A DNA stretch of 64,000 nucleotides. Source: Magnolia sinica (Eukaryota; Streptophyta; Magnoliopsida; Magnoliales; Magnoliaceae). Location of the stretch: the NCBI RefSeq assembly GCF_029962835.1, contig NC_080588.1:68168501-68232500 (forward strand), given 5' to 3'. Of this stretch, positions 21,136 through 33,790 are shown in pieces (the stretch's first letter is position 1; every line of letters starts with the position of its first letter). The notes below the pieces were generated by a model. It ran no database searches, was not told the origin of the DNA, and was given only the letters and a program-made list of their open reading frames with translations. The translations under genes were made by a program, and so were the position numbers.

Positions 21136-21480
21136 CTAACCATGGTATGTGTATTTTATCCCATGAGACTAAAAATAGTAGGTCTTGAGTGGACTATATG
21201 ATAAGAAGCAGTCGTAACAATGACCTCACCGCCGAAAGCTTTTTAAGGCCTATTATAATGTTTATTTATTATTTAACATGTTCATAAAATCACATAGTTA
21301 TATATGAAAGAAAAGTATTGATATTGAATTGGTCTATAACTTATGTGCCCATAAAGGGGTTTTATGTGGGAATTTGATCTGTCTCAATTTTTTATCTCAT
21401 TACGTAATTTTTTTATATAATCAAAATAGATGATAGGTATAGATAAAACACATAGATTGTAGTAGGGCGCCCCACAACTG
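21136..21480. repeat. Fold-back element, diverged copy with reversed centre
   Basis: The outer pieces CCATGGTATGTGTATTTTAT and ATAAAACACATAGATTGTAG form the ends, with a reversed centre (TATAATGTTTATTTATTATT). The arms are worn and the CCGTCCATC block is lost on the left. The ends are approximate. Confidence 0.5.
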
Positions 21481-21583
21481 CCTTTGATTGGACCGTTCAT
21501 CTCTACCTGGGTCTTGATTGAAGTAGTACTCAATCGACCCCTTGTCCATATGGTGGTAAGATCCACCTTAAAAGTAAGTAGTA

Positions 21584-22203
21584 GGGCCATGGATTTGAAG
21601 GGATTTAAGGTTCAAATGCCTTATTTGTTTTGCACGTTAAGTGATTAGGGGTTTCAAATGGAGGAGATTTCAAATCCTCTTAAAGAGGAGGTTTGAATTC
21701 TAATGTCAAAGCTTAGATTATATTTAAAATCTTTATAAGAGTTTTATGTGTAACATATGTGTCACTAGGCTATTAATCTATCAGGAACATGGCTCGCAAG
21801 TGATATTCCAAAACAATTAGATTATTAACTTCAAGACTATAATTACTTTAATCGGATAATTTACACTGTTCAACCATTGTCTATATAAATTAATGGTTAA
21901 AAATTATTAATTAATCACTTGTATGTGATCTTGTGCTTGTGGCCCATTTGAGACTTAAAATTTCATCATTTTCGAACAAAAATATATATTTTAATAGGCT
22001 TATTACAACTGTTGTGTTAAATATTACATGCGTGCATTCATTAGAAATATTAAAATTAATCTAGTAATTAGATTTAAACCCTATAAATACATCATGCATA
22101 GCTAATTTTGGACTACAAAAAATTCGTGTCAAACGCCGGTGGGAATTCCAAATTCAGGGATTCGAATCCCGCGTTTCCAAATCCACTCTCCCAAAACAAA
22201 CCC
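21584..22203. mobile_element. PIF/Harbinger-like non-autonomous element, copy 2
   Basis: The copy begins GGGCCATGGATTTGAAGGG and ends ATCCACTCTCCCAAAACAAACCC, followed by TTA. The left flank is GTA instead of TTA, so one flank has probably mutated. Shared internal blocks with the copy at 34993 include GTGTAACATATGTGTCAC, GATCTTGTGCTTGTGGCCCA and TAATTAGATTTAAACCC. Confidence 0.6.
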
Positions 22204-22574
22204 TTACATTCAAAGGGGCATTTTAGTCATTTTAGCACCATCTGAATGGATAAACCAAAAGCAGCAAAAAGTCATTATGTCGTAATTCCAGTGAAAGGTG
22301 GGCACTTTACTTTTGTCCGCCCGCGAGTTCTACGAAGAAGTTTAGCCGCGTTGGAAAATGACATGGGCATTTTCGTCACATGAAAGATTCCATCAAGAAA
22401 GATCACGGCAATTGCTTTGCACGCACCATCAACGATAGTAGGGTGAGGATAACATACATCCGATTGTACGGTACCATAATATACAAGCCATCTTACCTGC
22501 CAATGTTTCACACGTGTAGGAAATTAGAGGTGTATCTCTGTGATATTTTAAGTGGGCACGTCAGCCCAAGTCGA

Positions 22575-23035
22575 CGCGGATTGCGTCCTAATTCAGTATG
22601 CTATATTCTGTGGGGCCCACCGTGATGTATGTGTCTTATCCACACCGTTCATCCGTTTTTAAGGATCATTTTAGAGCGTGAGTAAAAAATTAAAGCATAT
22701 CCAAAATTTAACTAGACCACACCAATGGAAACACCGTTGAAAACTTATTGGGAGCCATCAAAGTTTTGTATGAGCTGATATTTGTGTTTTCCTTTCATCT
22801 GTGACATGATGAACAGGTTGGACGGCAAATAAGCATTAATACGGGCCTTAGGAAGGTTTCAACGGTGGATGTCATTATTCTCACTATTTCCATGGTGCGG
22901 TCCATTTAAGCTCGGGGTATGCTTCAATTTTAAAATCATGCCTAAAGTGACCTGGTGAAATGAATGGACGGTGTAGATAAGACACATACATCAGCAGTAG
23001 GCCCCACATAGTTTACTCAGTACACGATCTGCCTC
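22575..23035. repeat. Fold-back element copy K
   Basis: The left arm has GGATTGCGTCCTAATTCAG and TGTGGGGCCCACCGTGATGT; the right arm has ACATCAGCAGTAGGCCCCAC and ACTCAGTACACGATCTGCC, inverted to each other. The centre is in the copy A orientation (TATGAGCTGATATTTGTG, GGTTGGACGGCAAATAAGC). It is about 460 bp with well-kept arms. Confidence 0.65.
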
Positions 23036-23204
23036 CTCATTCTTGAGTCGAGTGGTGGCTCACCCATATCTTGGGTCGAGTCGTGGTTCACCCGAGTGGA
23101 GGTGAGTGGTTTGAGACAGGGACGCATGGGTTTGAATCAGATTTCACTTGATGAGGACGCCGATTGTGTGGTGACCGAACACCATATAACAACGCTGTGT
23201 GAGG

Positions 23205-23615
23205 ACTCTATAGGACGCACCATGATGCATGCGTTTTATCTACCCGGTTCATCTGTTTTACAAAGATTGAAAGATATCCAAAGCTCAAGTGAACTATGCC
23301 ATGGTAAACAGTAGAGATCGAGCGCCTAACATCAAAAACTTCTTGGGAGCCACCTAAGTTTTGGACCTAGCTGACATTTGATTTTTTTTTTTTTTGTATG
23401 ATCATATATGAATAGGTTAGATGGCAAATGAACATCACCGCGGGTCCATAAATGTTTCAACATGAACATCATGTCTCCATTATTTTATGTGGTGTAGTCC
23501 ACTTAAGCTTTGGACCTGCTTTAATTTTGGGCTCATGTCCTAAAATTAACTAGCAAAATAGATGGACAGCATGGATAAAACTCATAAATCTCAGTGGCCA
23601 CTCAGTGTACGGTCA
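23205..23615. repeat. Fold-back element copy L
   Basis: Left arm: GGACGCACCATGATGCATGC. Centre: TTTTGGACCTAGCTGACATT, a poly-T run at 23381-23394, and GGTTAGATGGCAAATGAAC. Right arm: ATGTGGTGTAGTCCACTTAA to ATAAAACTCATAAATCTCAG. The flanking 23620-23670 carries AAATA-type repeats. Confidence 0.6.
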
Positions 23616-23639
23616 CCATGTAGCTATACAGCACTGAGG

Positions 23640-24848
23640 TCGCAAAAATAAATAAATAAGTAAATAAATAAAAGGTCACCACACATTCCATACTCCGGAC
23701 AGTGACTCAGTTAACTGGTACAAGTCAGTTCCCATTGAGATGAGTCAGCAATCCATGCATGGCTACCACAATACCTCTCCATTCTTTTTCAACTTTGCAG
23801 ATACATCCCCCTTAACTCCCAATCGGGATGTGTTGAAGGAATAATCATAATGCCTTCTTCTTCTTCTTCTTTTTTTCAATTGAATTGCATGTCCACCAAT
23901 AAGAAGTTAGAATGATGCAACTGATCTTATTTGGACCTTTATACCATCTATGGTAGGCTCCGTGATTTGAACAGGTTGGATTGAAGTATGTGTGGGCCAT
24001 GTCTATGATGAATTTGTGAGAGGATAATTTCCTCGTAATATTAATTTGAAAATAAAGGGTATAAGAGTTATTTCTATATATAAAAAAATGCTAATCAACA
24101 ATGATTTTCCAGTAATAAGAAGCAACTCAATGACTACATGATGAAACTCAAGAGAGAATATCTAATGAATATCTAAAACAGAGGAAAATCATTGAGAAAA
24201 TGAAAAGCAGAGAAAGTTTATCAAATTGTCACGTGAAGTCTTCAGCTCAATAGCTACAACTGTTATGACCCTTTCCTGCCATAGTGGCCTTATGATCGAA
24301 AATGAGTATAGATGGAAACACAATCATGATAAGTGATGCAACCAATGCATCGTACCATCACATAGAAGCCATTACAGCAAAAACGAATGGAATAACAACA
24401 ATACCAAGTTAGCCGAGTTTCATAGTGCACTACACAAGTTTGCATGAAAATAGAGAACTATCATCAACAAGTGGCATCTCGAGAGGAGTTCCTATCCATG
24501 TAACGGAAGCATAACATGCCTGCAATTAATTACTAGCCCACGACAAATGACTAGCTCACATGCGTTGCTTGATATGCTGCAACGTTTGGGCTCAAACAGT
24601 TATTTCTATATCAGCAGACATAAAGAGGAGTCCTAATCAACCCAACACAAATCAAATTTACTGTGCAATGTTGTTCATTTTATCTTATTTTATTTTAGCA
24701 TATCCTAGACTAGTATAATCATATATTACTACGCTGGACCAACTTTAGCATAGGAGTAGTGTAGTTTCATTTGTCTACACCGGTACGTTGAACCGATTTA
24801 AATTAAGAATTGTGTAATTTCATTCCATCTATGCCAAGCGGTAAATGA

Positions 24849-24883
<35 letters not shown>

Positions 24884-26929
24884 TAGTGCAATTTCCCTCA
24901 TTTATGCCCAAGTCATTAGATCAATGAAGACTTAAATTTATGGCCTTGCCATCTACACTATAGACATTGAATCGCCAAAGGATGCCTATGTAAGTTTTTA
25001 TTGATTCATTTCAATTAATACAATTGAGTTCTTCTAACATTCGATGAATTGGATTATCTCTGTTATCATGATGAAAAAAGGTGTTTTCGATTGAAAAGTA
25101 AAAAAGAATTCATTAGAAGGATGAATCCTTCCCTTTATAAATCGTCCAATTTTATTTATAGGTAGCTAAGTACATGGCCGAACTGCGTCAGTTCTTGGTC
25201 ATAGACAACTGCTCATAATCTCTCTGTTAATTTAAGTATTTTTAAGTTGTAAGTATTCGATTCATATCAAGCTGTAAAAGGATCACGCCTGACGCCATCA
25301 TACGTGCTGATGACCGAATTTTGAGCCAAACAAGACACCTGAAAAAAAAGAAAAGAAAAAAAGAGTAAAAATTCAAAAGAAGAAGAACACTTATACTTTA
25401 TTTTATCAATAGATGTGGACAATCTTAATTATTAAACCATTCATGAATTATTTTTTAATGAGTTTAGTTTCATTGGTGGAAAAAAAGTTTTGTCGATATC
25501 ATGAGATATATGGTACATAACTACATGTTAGAATAATTATATGACTTTTTTATTTAATGCCCACTTTTAGCTTTTGGGAATATAGTTTTCAAACGAGGTA
25601 TTAGATGCACCGAAAGATATTAGTCTTGATATGCTATCATGTGCACACAAACCATACCTGATTATGGAACCACCTCTCACTAAGTCTAGTGAGATTTTGA
25701 AAGACAACAGAAGTATAACTTTTCTGAAAAAAAAATTAATATTAATTATGGATCTCTATCTAAATGTAATCAATGTGCATCAATCACATTTTGTGGAATG
25801 GATTAAAATTGGATGGTTGAGATTTTTTCGATTCTTTTGATTTTGGAGAATAATCTATCCACAATTACATCAGTGCCACGTGTGAACCAAGAGTCACTAC
25901 GATTTTCAAAAAAATTATTTGAGATGCACATTGAAATTCCCATCACTGATTGTTGTATGGTGAGAGATAGGCATGCTTAGAGGCTTGAATGTCCAGCTTG
26001 TTAGGATATCCTAGGATGAATCAACCCAACCACTGTCTTACACACCATTGGACACTATAAGGTCTTTATCTAATAACAACAATAGGAGAGCTTATACAAA
26101 TTGCATGACCCTAATGTTGTGGGTCCCGCTTGACTTACATGGCAGGAACTGGATTTGATGAGGGAATTTGGAGAGGCCCCAACATGTCGAGATTTGATTG
26201 TGTTAGGTGCCACTGTTAGACATGAGGACATACAAAGCATGTTTAAGAGGGGTGCAGATTAGGTGAGTTGGGGTAACAACTTAGTGTGTTTATACCTATT
26301 TTTGGCACACCACTGTATACTAATAAGATGTCATCATGTGTTGGCACTACAGGTTCAATACTATAAAAATCACACTCGCGTCTGCATATATCTTTTATTG
26401 CATTTTCCTTCTACAATTTGCCTTCCATCATTAATGTATGGCACAAAATTGTACGCATGACTTTCAAGAAATGAAGTGACAAATGACACGTAGTTCTAAG
26501 GCACATGATCGTGGTAATGTATGCGACACACATCTATAAAGAGACCCACCAAGGCAAGGATTCTATCACATATCTGAATATGCTTGGCAATGTTGTCTCT
26601 CATAATCCTTTTAAAATGATAGATCTTCCCAGAGACATTCAAAGCTCACATGGTGATTACAAAGATTTTGAAGATCAAACAATATCTAAGTGGATTGACA
26701 CTAATGGATTGGGGGCCCAGGATCTGGTGGATGTAGTCCCACCAATTTAAGAGATATTCAAAGGCATGATAAGGGTGGAGATGGCTCTAATTGAGTCAGA
26801 TTTAGATGCAACAATGTCCTTAAAATTATAATATATGGGACTATCTACATAAAAGTGGAGATCAATGGTTTTGGATTTACGAATATCTCCCATGAGAATA
26901 CTACAAAAAAGTCATTGTTGTGAAAGATC
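23640..26929. other. Long AT-rich gene-free stretch
   Basis: No gene could be supported. A TA microsatellite sits at 24852-24882. Frames at 25631, 26263 and 26505 have no recognised domains; the 26505-26750 frame (81 codons, with YLNMLGNVVSHNPFKMIDLP) has a coding-like look and could be a transposon or gene fragment. The text at about 26180-26240 (CATGTCGAGATTTGATTGTG) resembles 62390-62460, showing another dispersed repeat. Confidence 0.35.
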
Positions 26930-27620
26930 TTGACTAGTGATGTAGAGTGGGTCACGGACACTTTCATGTCCAAGATTGACTAGAGAAGGCCCGATCAAAG
27001 GCAGAAGTCATCAAGACCATTAAAACCTTAAAATAGGCATATCTTGCAAACCGGAATGAGTTATTCGACGTACCATATATGATTTTGGGTGGGACGAGCT
27101 ACTTCAACCAACCAACCTGACTATGCCGGGTTGCCCACGCCAAATTTGCGAGATGTCATCAGATCGATGGTCGAATTCCCTATTTATTTCCATTTTTACT
27201 ATTTTTAGTAAGTTTTGTTTTGATTGTAACTCTTCATTCGTTGGGTTTTAGGAGTTGTGTCAAACATAAAAAGTGTTTAGAAAAATGAGGAAAATATCAT
27301 GGCTAAGGAACATAGGACACTTACTATAAATAGTAAATTTATAGTAAGTTATGAATTTTATGGAGTTTTAGTTATAATTTAATTTCTAAACTTCTTCCAA
27401 GTCTTATTATCCCTATTTGAAGGGTTGTAGACTCATTTATTTCATCTATCAATCATCAACAAATTTATTTCAAATATTTTAGAATTATTTCTATTTCTTT
27501 TCCTTGTGGATTTAAGAAGTCTCTGTGAGGAGTCCAAAGAAGCTTCGTGGATTCAGAGTAGTTATCTTTGAGGAAGACGGTAATCGACCTCATCACGTTC
27601 ATCCCTGCGTCAACTAGCAA
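26930..27620 (+). mobile_element. LTR-like dispersed repeat, plus orientation
   Basis: About 690 bp match the inverse of 32087-32820. Shared order: GGTCACGGACA block, ACCTTAAAATAGG, TACCATATATGATTTTGGG, TAACTCTTCAT, ACATAAAAAGTGTTTAG, an ACTTACTATAAATAGTAA TATA-like core, a GAAGGGTTGTA block, and a 3' part with GACTCCAAAGAAGC-type text and GAGGAAGACGGTAATCGACC. The layout suggests an LTR. No reverse transcriptase is seen nearby. Confidence 0.5.
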
Positions 27621-28383
27621 GGAAACCCAACGAAGGTTTTGCAACTTCTAAAAGCTATAAAAGGAGAAAACGATGAAGAGTTGCAGGTCGCACACCAAAT
27701 ACAATCTTTCTTTACATTTATCTTGGCATTGCCTAGTTTAACTTTAGTCTTAGCATATATCGTTACTATTTAGCACCACCGCTATAGTATCGTAGGAGTG
27801 GTATAATCATCCACAACTTTCTGTTGTTGAATCATGATTAATCGAGTTCTTGGAGATCAATTCTTCTGGCCACATCCAGCTAACCATCCACTGGGATCGT
27901 CTGTTAATTTGGATAGTTTCAAGTATACATCTCTTTATATTTCTCTAGTTATTTTCACTATGTCGATTGTATTGAGTACCATTCACAAATTAATAAAATC
28001 TGCATTATTTGAACCTTATTTTATTTTAATTGTTCGTCTTTATTTATTTGAGAAATATGGCGGTTGCAATTATTGGTGAAAGAAAAGTTCTGAACGTAAG
28101 GCAAAAAGAATCTATCAGGAAGGACTAACTCTTGCCCTTCTGCAATCGCCTAATCGTTGTTACAACCGATGGTTGAGAGGGCAGCTAGATCTCCGAGTTT
28201 AGTCTTAATTAGTTCATCTTAACATGGGGGCACTAGCATTTAATCAGTCGTTGAGTCGAGTACGACTTTGGCACACCCACACTTCCGGCCCACGGTTGCT
28301 AATCGCACACATAAACTGAATACATGCCCTCGTTCATGGCCAAGTCTTTGATTGAATTACGCAAACAAGTGAATCGTCCCTAG
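27621..28383. other. Region downstream of the LTR-like repeat, no gene
   Basis: A TATA-like CTATAAAAGGAG (27656-27667) and an 81-codon frame at 27834-28079 (GDQFFWPHPANHPLGSSVNL) are present but have no recognised relatives. The stretch could be retroelement leader sequence. Confidence 0.3.
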
Positions 28384-28815
28384 CTATAGGGCCCACCTCA
28401 ATGTATTTGTTGTATATACATATTGTCCATTTGTTTTGCCAGCTCATTTTAGGGCATGGACCCAAAAAATGAAGCAGATGCAAATCTCAGATAGACCACA
28501 CCACCGGAAATAATGGTGATTGACCATTAAAAACTATTTTTGAACCACAAAAAGTTTTGGATCAAGTTGATATTTGTGTTTAACTTTCATCCAATTATGT
28601 GTGACCCTATCAATAAGTTGGATGGCAAATAAACATACAGTAGACCTTAGGAAGTTTTTAATGGTGGGTATTCAATGACTACTATTTCTTGTAGTGTGAT
28701 TTGCTTGAGATATCCATATACTTCATTTTTAAGCTTGCAATGAGTTGGTAAAATAAACAAATAATGTAGATATACAACACATATATCAAGGGTGAGCCCC
28801 ATGGTCAGATAATCA
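28384..28815. repeat. Fold-back element copy M
   Basis: Left arm: TAGGGCCCACCTCAATGTAT, AGACCACACCACCGGAAATA. Centre: TTTTGGATCAAGTTGATATT to GTTGGATGGCAAATAAAC. Right arm: TTTAATGGTGGGTATTCAAT to ACATATATCAAGGGTGAGCC. It is complete and about 430 bp. Confidence 0.65.
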
Positions 28816-29763
28816 CCCAATTGGCATCGGCTTAAAAGTAGCTCAGTATTCTACAAAAGAAATGGACCAATGAGAGCCCTCCATGTTAGGGCCTCATCAA
28901 ATAGAATGTTCCCCCGCCTCACCAAATCCACTTCCTGCTTGCCAGCATTAACTGACATGACAAGATTTGATCGGGCATACCCAAGCAAAGCATATTTGAA
29001 AGTGGAGAGGAACGTGTAGAAATATTTTAAAGCGTATCAGCCAACCTGGTTTACGAATCTATTCCAACTATCAATGAATTCCTAGGATTTTAGGTGGAAT
29101 GGAGATTGCAAGTCTTTCTTCTTCTAGAGGTATACTAACAGATCCAGTCATAAGTCAGACTAATAGAAATTGAAAAACAAGACATGAGAAATTAATTCCA
29201 TATGAAGAAATGCTCGACTTAAGGTTTTGATTTCTCAATTTGATGAGAGATAGTTCTCCCAGGAGACAATAATTGCTAGCTACTCTCACGTCCATGGCTG
29301 ACACGAACACATCAAGCCAAAAAACATGAGCTGCATGCAGGCAAGCCGAGAGATCAGAGAAGGACAGAAGCGCTTCGAGATGTCCACGGGGGGGGGGGGG
29401 GGGGCAAATTTAGGGCTACACTAGTCAAATCTCACCACATTGGGCCTCACCACAATCAGGTTCCCAAGAAGGATCTAAAATCAGTTTTGGTGCACCGTAT
29501 CTGTCACCACCTGACACTGGCTGCATCATGCCCTGCCCACTGACTGATGTAGCTGTATCATTTATAAACATTGACTACATGGACCGCGTCTCGAGCCTAG
29601 GCTCACAAACCCAAGAACCAATGGCTAACCAAAAAGGCTCAAGGGACCACAAGGGAACATCAAGACCCCATAGTTTGGGACCACATGAAAGTCCATATAC
29701 TTCCATGTCGTGGTGTGTCTGTATCTGTTCAGGTGCATGTGCAACTGTCTGCGCCAATCCCCA
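28816..29763. other. Gene-free stretch with a 17-G run
   Basis: No gene is seen. A run of 17 G occurs at 29388-29404. The overlapping frames at 29528-29845 and 29575-29826 on opposite strands have no recognised domain. Confidence 0.4.
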
Positions 29764-30336
29764 TTTGGCCGTGTTTGGATGGGCCGCTATCATTAGTCTC
29801 AAAGGGAATTGTGATTTCCTTTTCAAATCGCAATTATTTTACTGAGGCCCAGATCCTCTACAATGTTTGGAGAATAAGGTTATTTTAAAACAGAGTCTGT
29901 GGGGGCCGTCCAAAACTTATATAAAATCATGCATACTACCTGAGCTTTGGAGTGAAATGATTTATTTATTTGTCTTTATTTTTTTTGGTTTCTATTAATA
30001 ATGGTTGGATGCATCTTATATATAGGTTGGGTGATATGTAGGGAAAATGGTGGGTGGGCCCCACACACCATCTAGAAGGTTTTAATGGTGTCCCATCCCA
30101 ACCATTCCATGTGATGTAGCCCACCTATTTCTGGATCAGGCACTCCGCACTTGAAGAGAATCACCTTTTGGACGGATTGCATGTTGGCCCTACGTTATGG
30201 TGGGCGCCGGACAGCAACAAACCGTTGCAGAGAATCCTTCCTCTTACCTAACTTTACTCGAATCAGAACCAGCTAAAATACATCACTAAGACGGAATATT
30301 TCGCAATTTAATTCAATTGTGCATCCAAACGCGTCC
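29764..30336. repeat. Miniature element with GTGTTTGGATG ends
   Basis: The left end (GGCCGTGTTTGGATG, about 29767) and right end (CATCCAAACGCG, about 30323-30334) are inverted copies typical of plant miniature transposons. Inside, 30035-30210 is a worn fold-back arm pair (GTGGGTGGGCCCCACACACC). A lone right end of the same type (AATTCAATTGTGCATCCAAA) occurs at 33221-33240. The superfamily is not determined. Confidence 0.45.
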
Positions 30337-31909
30337 CTCTGGATGATCAAAGGACAGATAAGCAAGTTGAAGTGGTGCATGCAATCAATGGAAAGACGTC
30401 AACAAAAAAAAAAAAAAACGAGAAGGGAGTGGGGCCCACTTGCAGCACAAGTGGGGCGGGTGAAATCTTTCTTTTGCATGCTAGCACATGCAAGGCAACA
30501 TCGCGAGTCATGAAAGTTCTTTTGTTTTGTTTCTTTCTATTTAGTGGACCACGTTCACGTAAAAAAGTCATTGAACCTCATCATGGCCAGAAAATGGGAT
30601 CTTGAAAACCCTTTTAAAAGAATGCTAATGGCACATGCGATTGCCATGAAGAGTTCCATGGACACGTGTGGGACATGTGAAAGAAATCTGGAAGGACCCA
30701 TGATAAATGGGCCACCCAAAATATAAAAACTTAAAAAAAAAAAAAAAAAAAGTCGGATTATCCTAACCACTTGACCAGATATAGAGGAGAAAATGGACCA
30801 ATGGATCTCATTCAACGGAGAATAGAAATTGCAAGAGCAATCTCCTAGCTATCACTCATCATAGCTGGTCTCCAAGATGAACGGTTTGGATTTCACTCAC
30901 ACCCATGGAAGCACACGTGAGAATCATGTATGGTATTTGAGTTCCATGTTAGCACGCATCCACCTTCGTCAGATAAATCAAGAAACTGTTTGAGATGCTT
31001 TTGAAGAAAGGAAAATGATTGTATCCACACCCATTCTAGGAGTATACCAATCTCTTACAAAGTGACTTTTCCCTGTGATTTAGATCTTTTCCGTATCTTA
31101 TCTATTCACATGGGCTGTACATCTACATCATTGTTCTTGATTTTCTCTGATTTAGAATTATATAATTCCAACTTGAGAGACCCACTTGCATGTCATCATC
31201 ATGTTCTGTCTAGTAATAAGCACCATTGATTTTCTATTATTACATGATTGATGGCATGATTTCAATCGGCACAATCCATTCATATTGGTGTCTGTCTATT
31301 TTAACTACTAATTTTCAATTTTTACGGTCTCCTTAGCTGCATTTTGGAAAATGACCAAAGGCCTGTTCATCGCACTGTTATGGGTATAGGTTGTACAATG
31401 TTTACAAGTAGCTACTACCTGCAAACGGAGGAAAAGTGAGAAGGCGAGATGTTCACAAAAAGATGGAAGAAATTGCTAGTAGTAAGTCTTGTAATGTTTT
31501 TACCTGTAAATTTTTTTATAATTAAAGGATTTTACAAGCATTCAGATAGCCCATAAATTTAATTATTAACCTTTCACCCGCTTCAAATTGTTATTTCGCT
31601 AGTTTAATATCCAATGTAAATGCAACTCAAAGCCTAGCTTAAAAACTTATGATGATTTTCTTTGAAATTCAGTTGATTCAATTCAACCTGATGAGATTTT
31701 GAGCCCTATGGAAAATCTACGGTGGCTATGTGGTGGTCCTAAATTGGGAAGATTCAGCTGAGTCAAAATTTGTATGACTCGATGCATTTGTAGTGACTCG
31801 AGCTGAGTCACTTTTACCTGGTCAAACATTCATTTCAGAAAAGTTCAAAAAATATATATAGCTAATGAGTTTTGAAATGGGGAATATTGGCTTTTGTCTT
31901 TTGTAGATA
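30337..31909. other. AT-rich intergenic DNA, no gene recognised
   Basis: Poly-A runs occur at 30404-30418 and 30733-30750. Two CACGTG boxes lie at about 30664 and 30913. No exon-like sequence or RNA gene was recognised. Overlapping frames between 30319 and 30815 are low-complexity or antisense artefacts. Confidence 0.4.
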
Positions 31910-33015
31910 TTTAATTGTTGTAAGAGGGTGAGCATTGAATTTGTACATGTGAAGCCCATGGTTGGTTTTGTCTGAGCTGTTGAGCTGATGACCCCATCAT
32001 GGATGGACCATGGCCGTAAAAAAATCTCCTCAGTATCTCACCTTTAGCCTTTCCATTGTTGGATGCAAATGAATGGTGATGCAGGAAAGGACGTGTTGAG
32101 GTCAAGCACTGTCTTCCTCGGGGGATAACTACTCCGAATATACTGGGCTTCTTTGGAGTCATCACGGAGATACCTTGAATTCACGAGGTAAAAAAGAAAA
32201 TAAAAAATAATTTCTAAAAATTTTAAAATAATTGATTGATGCTTTAAAATAATAATAATAATAATTAATAAATAAATAACACGAATTTACAACCCTTCAA
32301 ATAATGTTATGAAACCTAGGGAGAAGTTTCAGAATCAAACTACAACTAAAACTTCCAGAAATCATGACTTACTATAAATATTAAACTTACTATTTATTAT
32401 TTATAGACAATCATGATTTCCACTAGACCTTATGGTTTTCGGCCAAAAATAGTAAGTGTTCTAATTGGCTCAACTATACTATTCTTCTAATTTTTCTAAA
32501 CACTTTTATGTTGGACACAACTTCTAAGGGTCCAATGGATGAAGAGTTATAATCAAAATAAAACTTAATATAAATAGTACAAATGAAAATTCAACAGTTG
32601 ATTTGATGGAATCACACAAATTTGGTGTGCACAACCCAGGTAGCTAAAGTAGTTCGTCCTACCCCAAAATCATATATGGCATGTCAGATAACTCATTTCG
32701 ATTTGTGAGATACACACATTTTAAGGTTTTGACAGTCCCAATCAATTTGTCGCCGGCCGAGTTTTTTTTGATCCATCTTGACCATGAAATTGTCCATGAC
32801 CCACAGTACATCAAATGATTAGGAAGAGAGGGAAGAGAAGCACCAGCAAGCCACGTTGAATGGAAGAAAGACCAAAGACACGATGGCTAGGATCATTTAG
32901 GAGATTTGGAGAGCATGGCCCATCCATGATGGGGCCATTAGATTAATGGCTTCGATAAACCAGCCATGGGCTCCACCAGTACAAACTTGGTAGACAGTAC
33001 ACGACATTAAATTAC
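31910..33015. repeat. Third fold-back family copy split by an LTR-like insertion
   Basis: 31930-32075 (AAGCCCATGGTTGG, GACCCCATCATGGATGGACC, TTCCATTGTTGGATGCAAAT) and 32865-32990 (GAGCATGGCCCATCCATGAT, AGATTAATGGCTTCG, AGCCATGGGCTCC) are inverted copies of one another and match 5440-5965. The sequence between them is the LTR-like block listed next, so the fold-back element was the target. Confidence 0.55.
32078..32857 (-). mobile_element. LTR-like dispersed repeat, minus orientation
   Basis: This is the inverse of the repeat at 26930-27620. Read on the minus strand it contains TACCATATATGATTTTGGGG, TAACTCTTCAT, an AT-rich core, GACTCCAAAGAAGC and GAGGAAGACAGTGCTTGACC, ending near CCTGCATCA. 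GAATGG occurs at both edges (about 32072-32077 and 32858-32863), a possible target duplication. Canonical TG...CA ends could not be confirmed at the far side. Confidence 0.5.
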
Positions 33016-33790
33016 AAAAAAAAAAAAAAAATCAAAATCAAAATATTTTTAATTTAATTATTAAATAGAGAATCAATGAAGGCACGAGCCAGTCATCGAG
33101 TCAACTCAACCCAAGCAGATTTGATCCGAGTCGAGTCAAGCAATGTCTACTTCAAATATCAAACGGCAGGCAATTGCAATTAGGATATGCCTACTTCAAT
33201 GAACTAATTATTGTAATTTAATTCAATTGTGCATCCAAACACGACAGTAGCAACCGCGAAGAGGTCTTATGTGGTGGGCTGATTAGCGCATGTTAATCAG
33301 CAGTTAAAACTGTTGTAAGTATCATTTTCAATAGAATTTTCAACACCTTCTTTCATTTTTTAATCTTTCTTTTTAAATTGAATTTTAATTAAGAAAAATT
33401 ACAAAAAGGGAAGGAAATTGACAATTGGTTTTCTTAATTTTTAGATTTTTTTATAATATACTGAGGTTTAAGATATGAAAGGTAGAGAAGAGAAGGTTTG
33501 ATTTCTCATACCATGGGAAGTATCCCCATGCACCAATATACAGAAACGAGGACCATGTTGCTTCATCCGGACCGTTGATCTTTCGTTATATGTAGTGGAT
33601 GGGGGACCCTTAGAAAAATTCTCCTACATTAGAGATTCCCAACGCTTTTATTGTTGGCCCACAGATCAATGGCTAAGAAAAAAAAATCAGCAGTGGTCCA
33701 TAAAAAAGACCCGTTTGACGATGAATACAATCTTCCAATCTGGAATCTGCAGTCGTTCCCATCAAATCAACGGTCTGGATTAACGGGTTC

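Noticed and set aside
15225-23615. CRISPR-like array from regularly recurring motifs
   Set aside because: The repeats are inverted, long, irregularly spaced and in plant nuclear DNA with target duplications; they are transposon copies.
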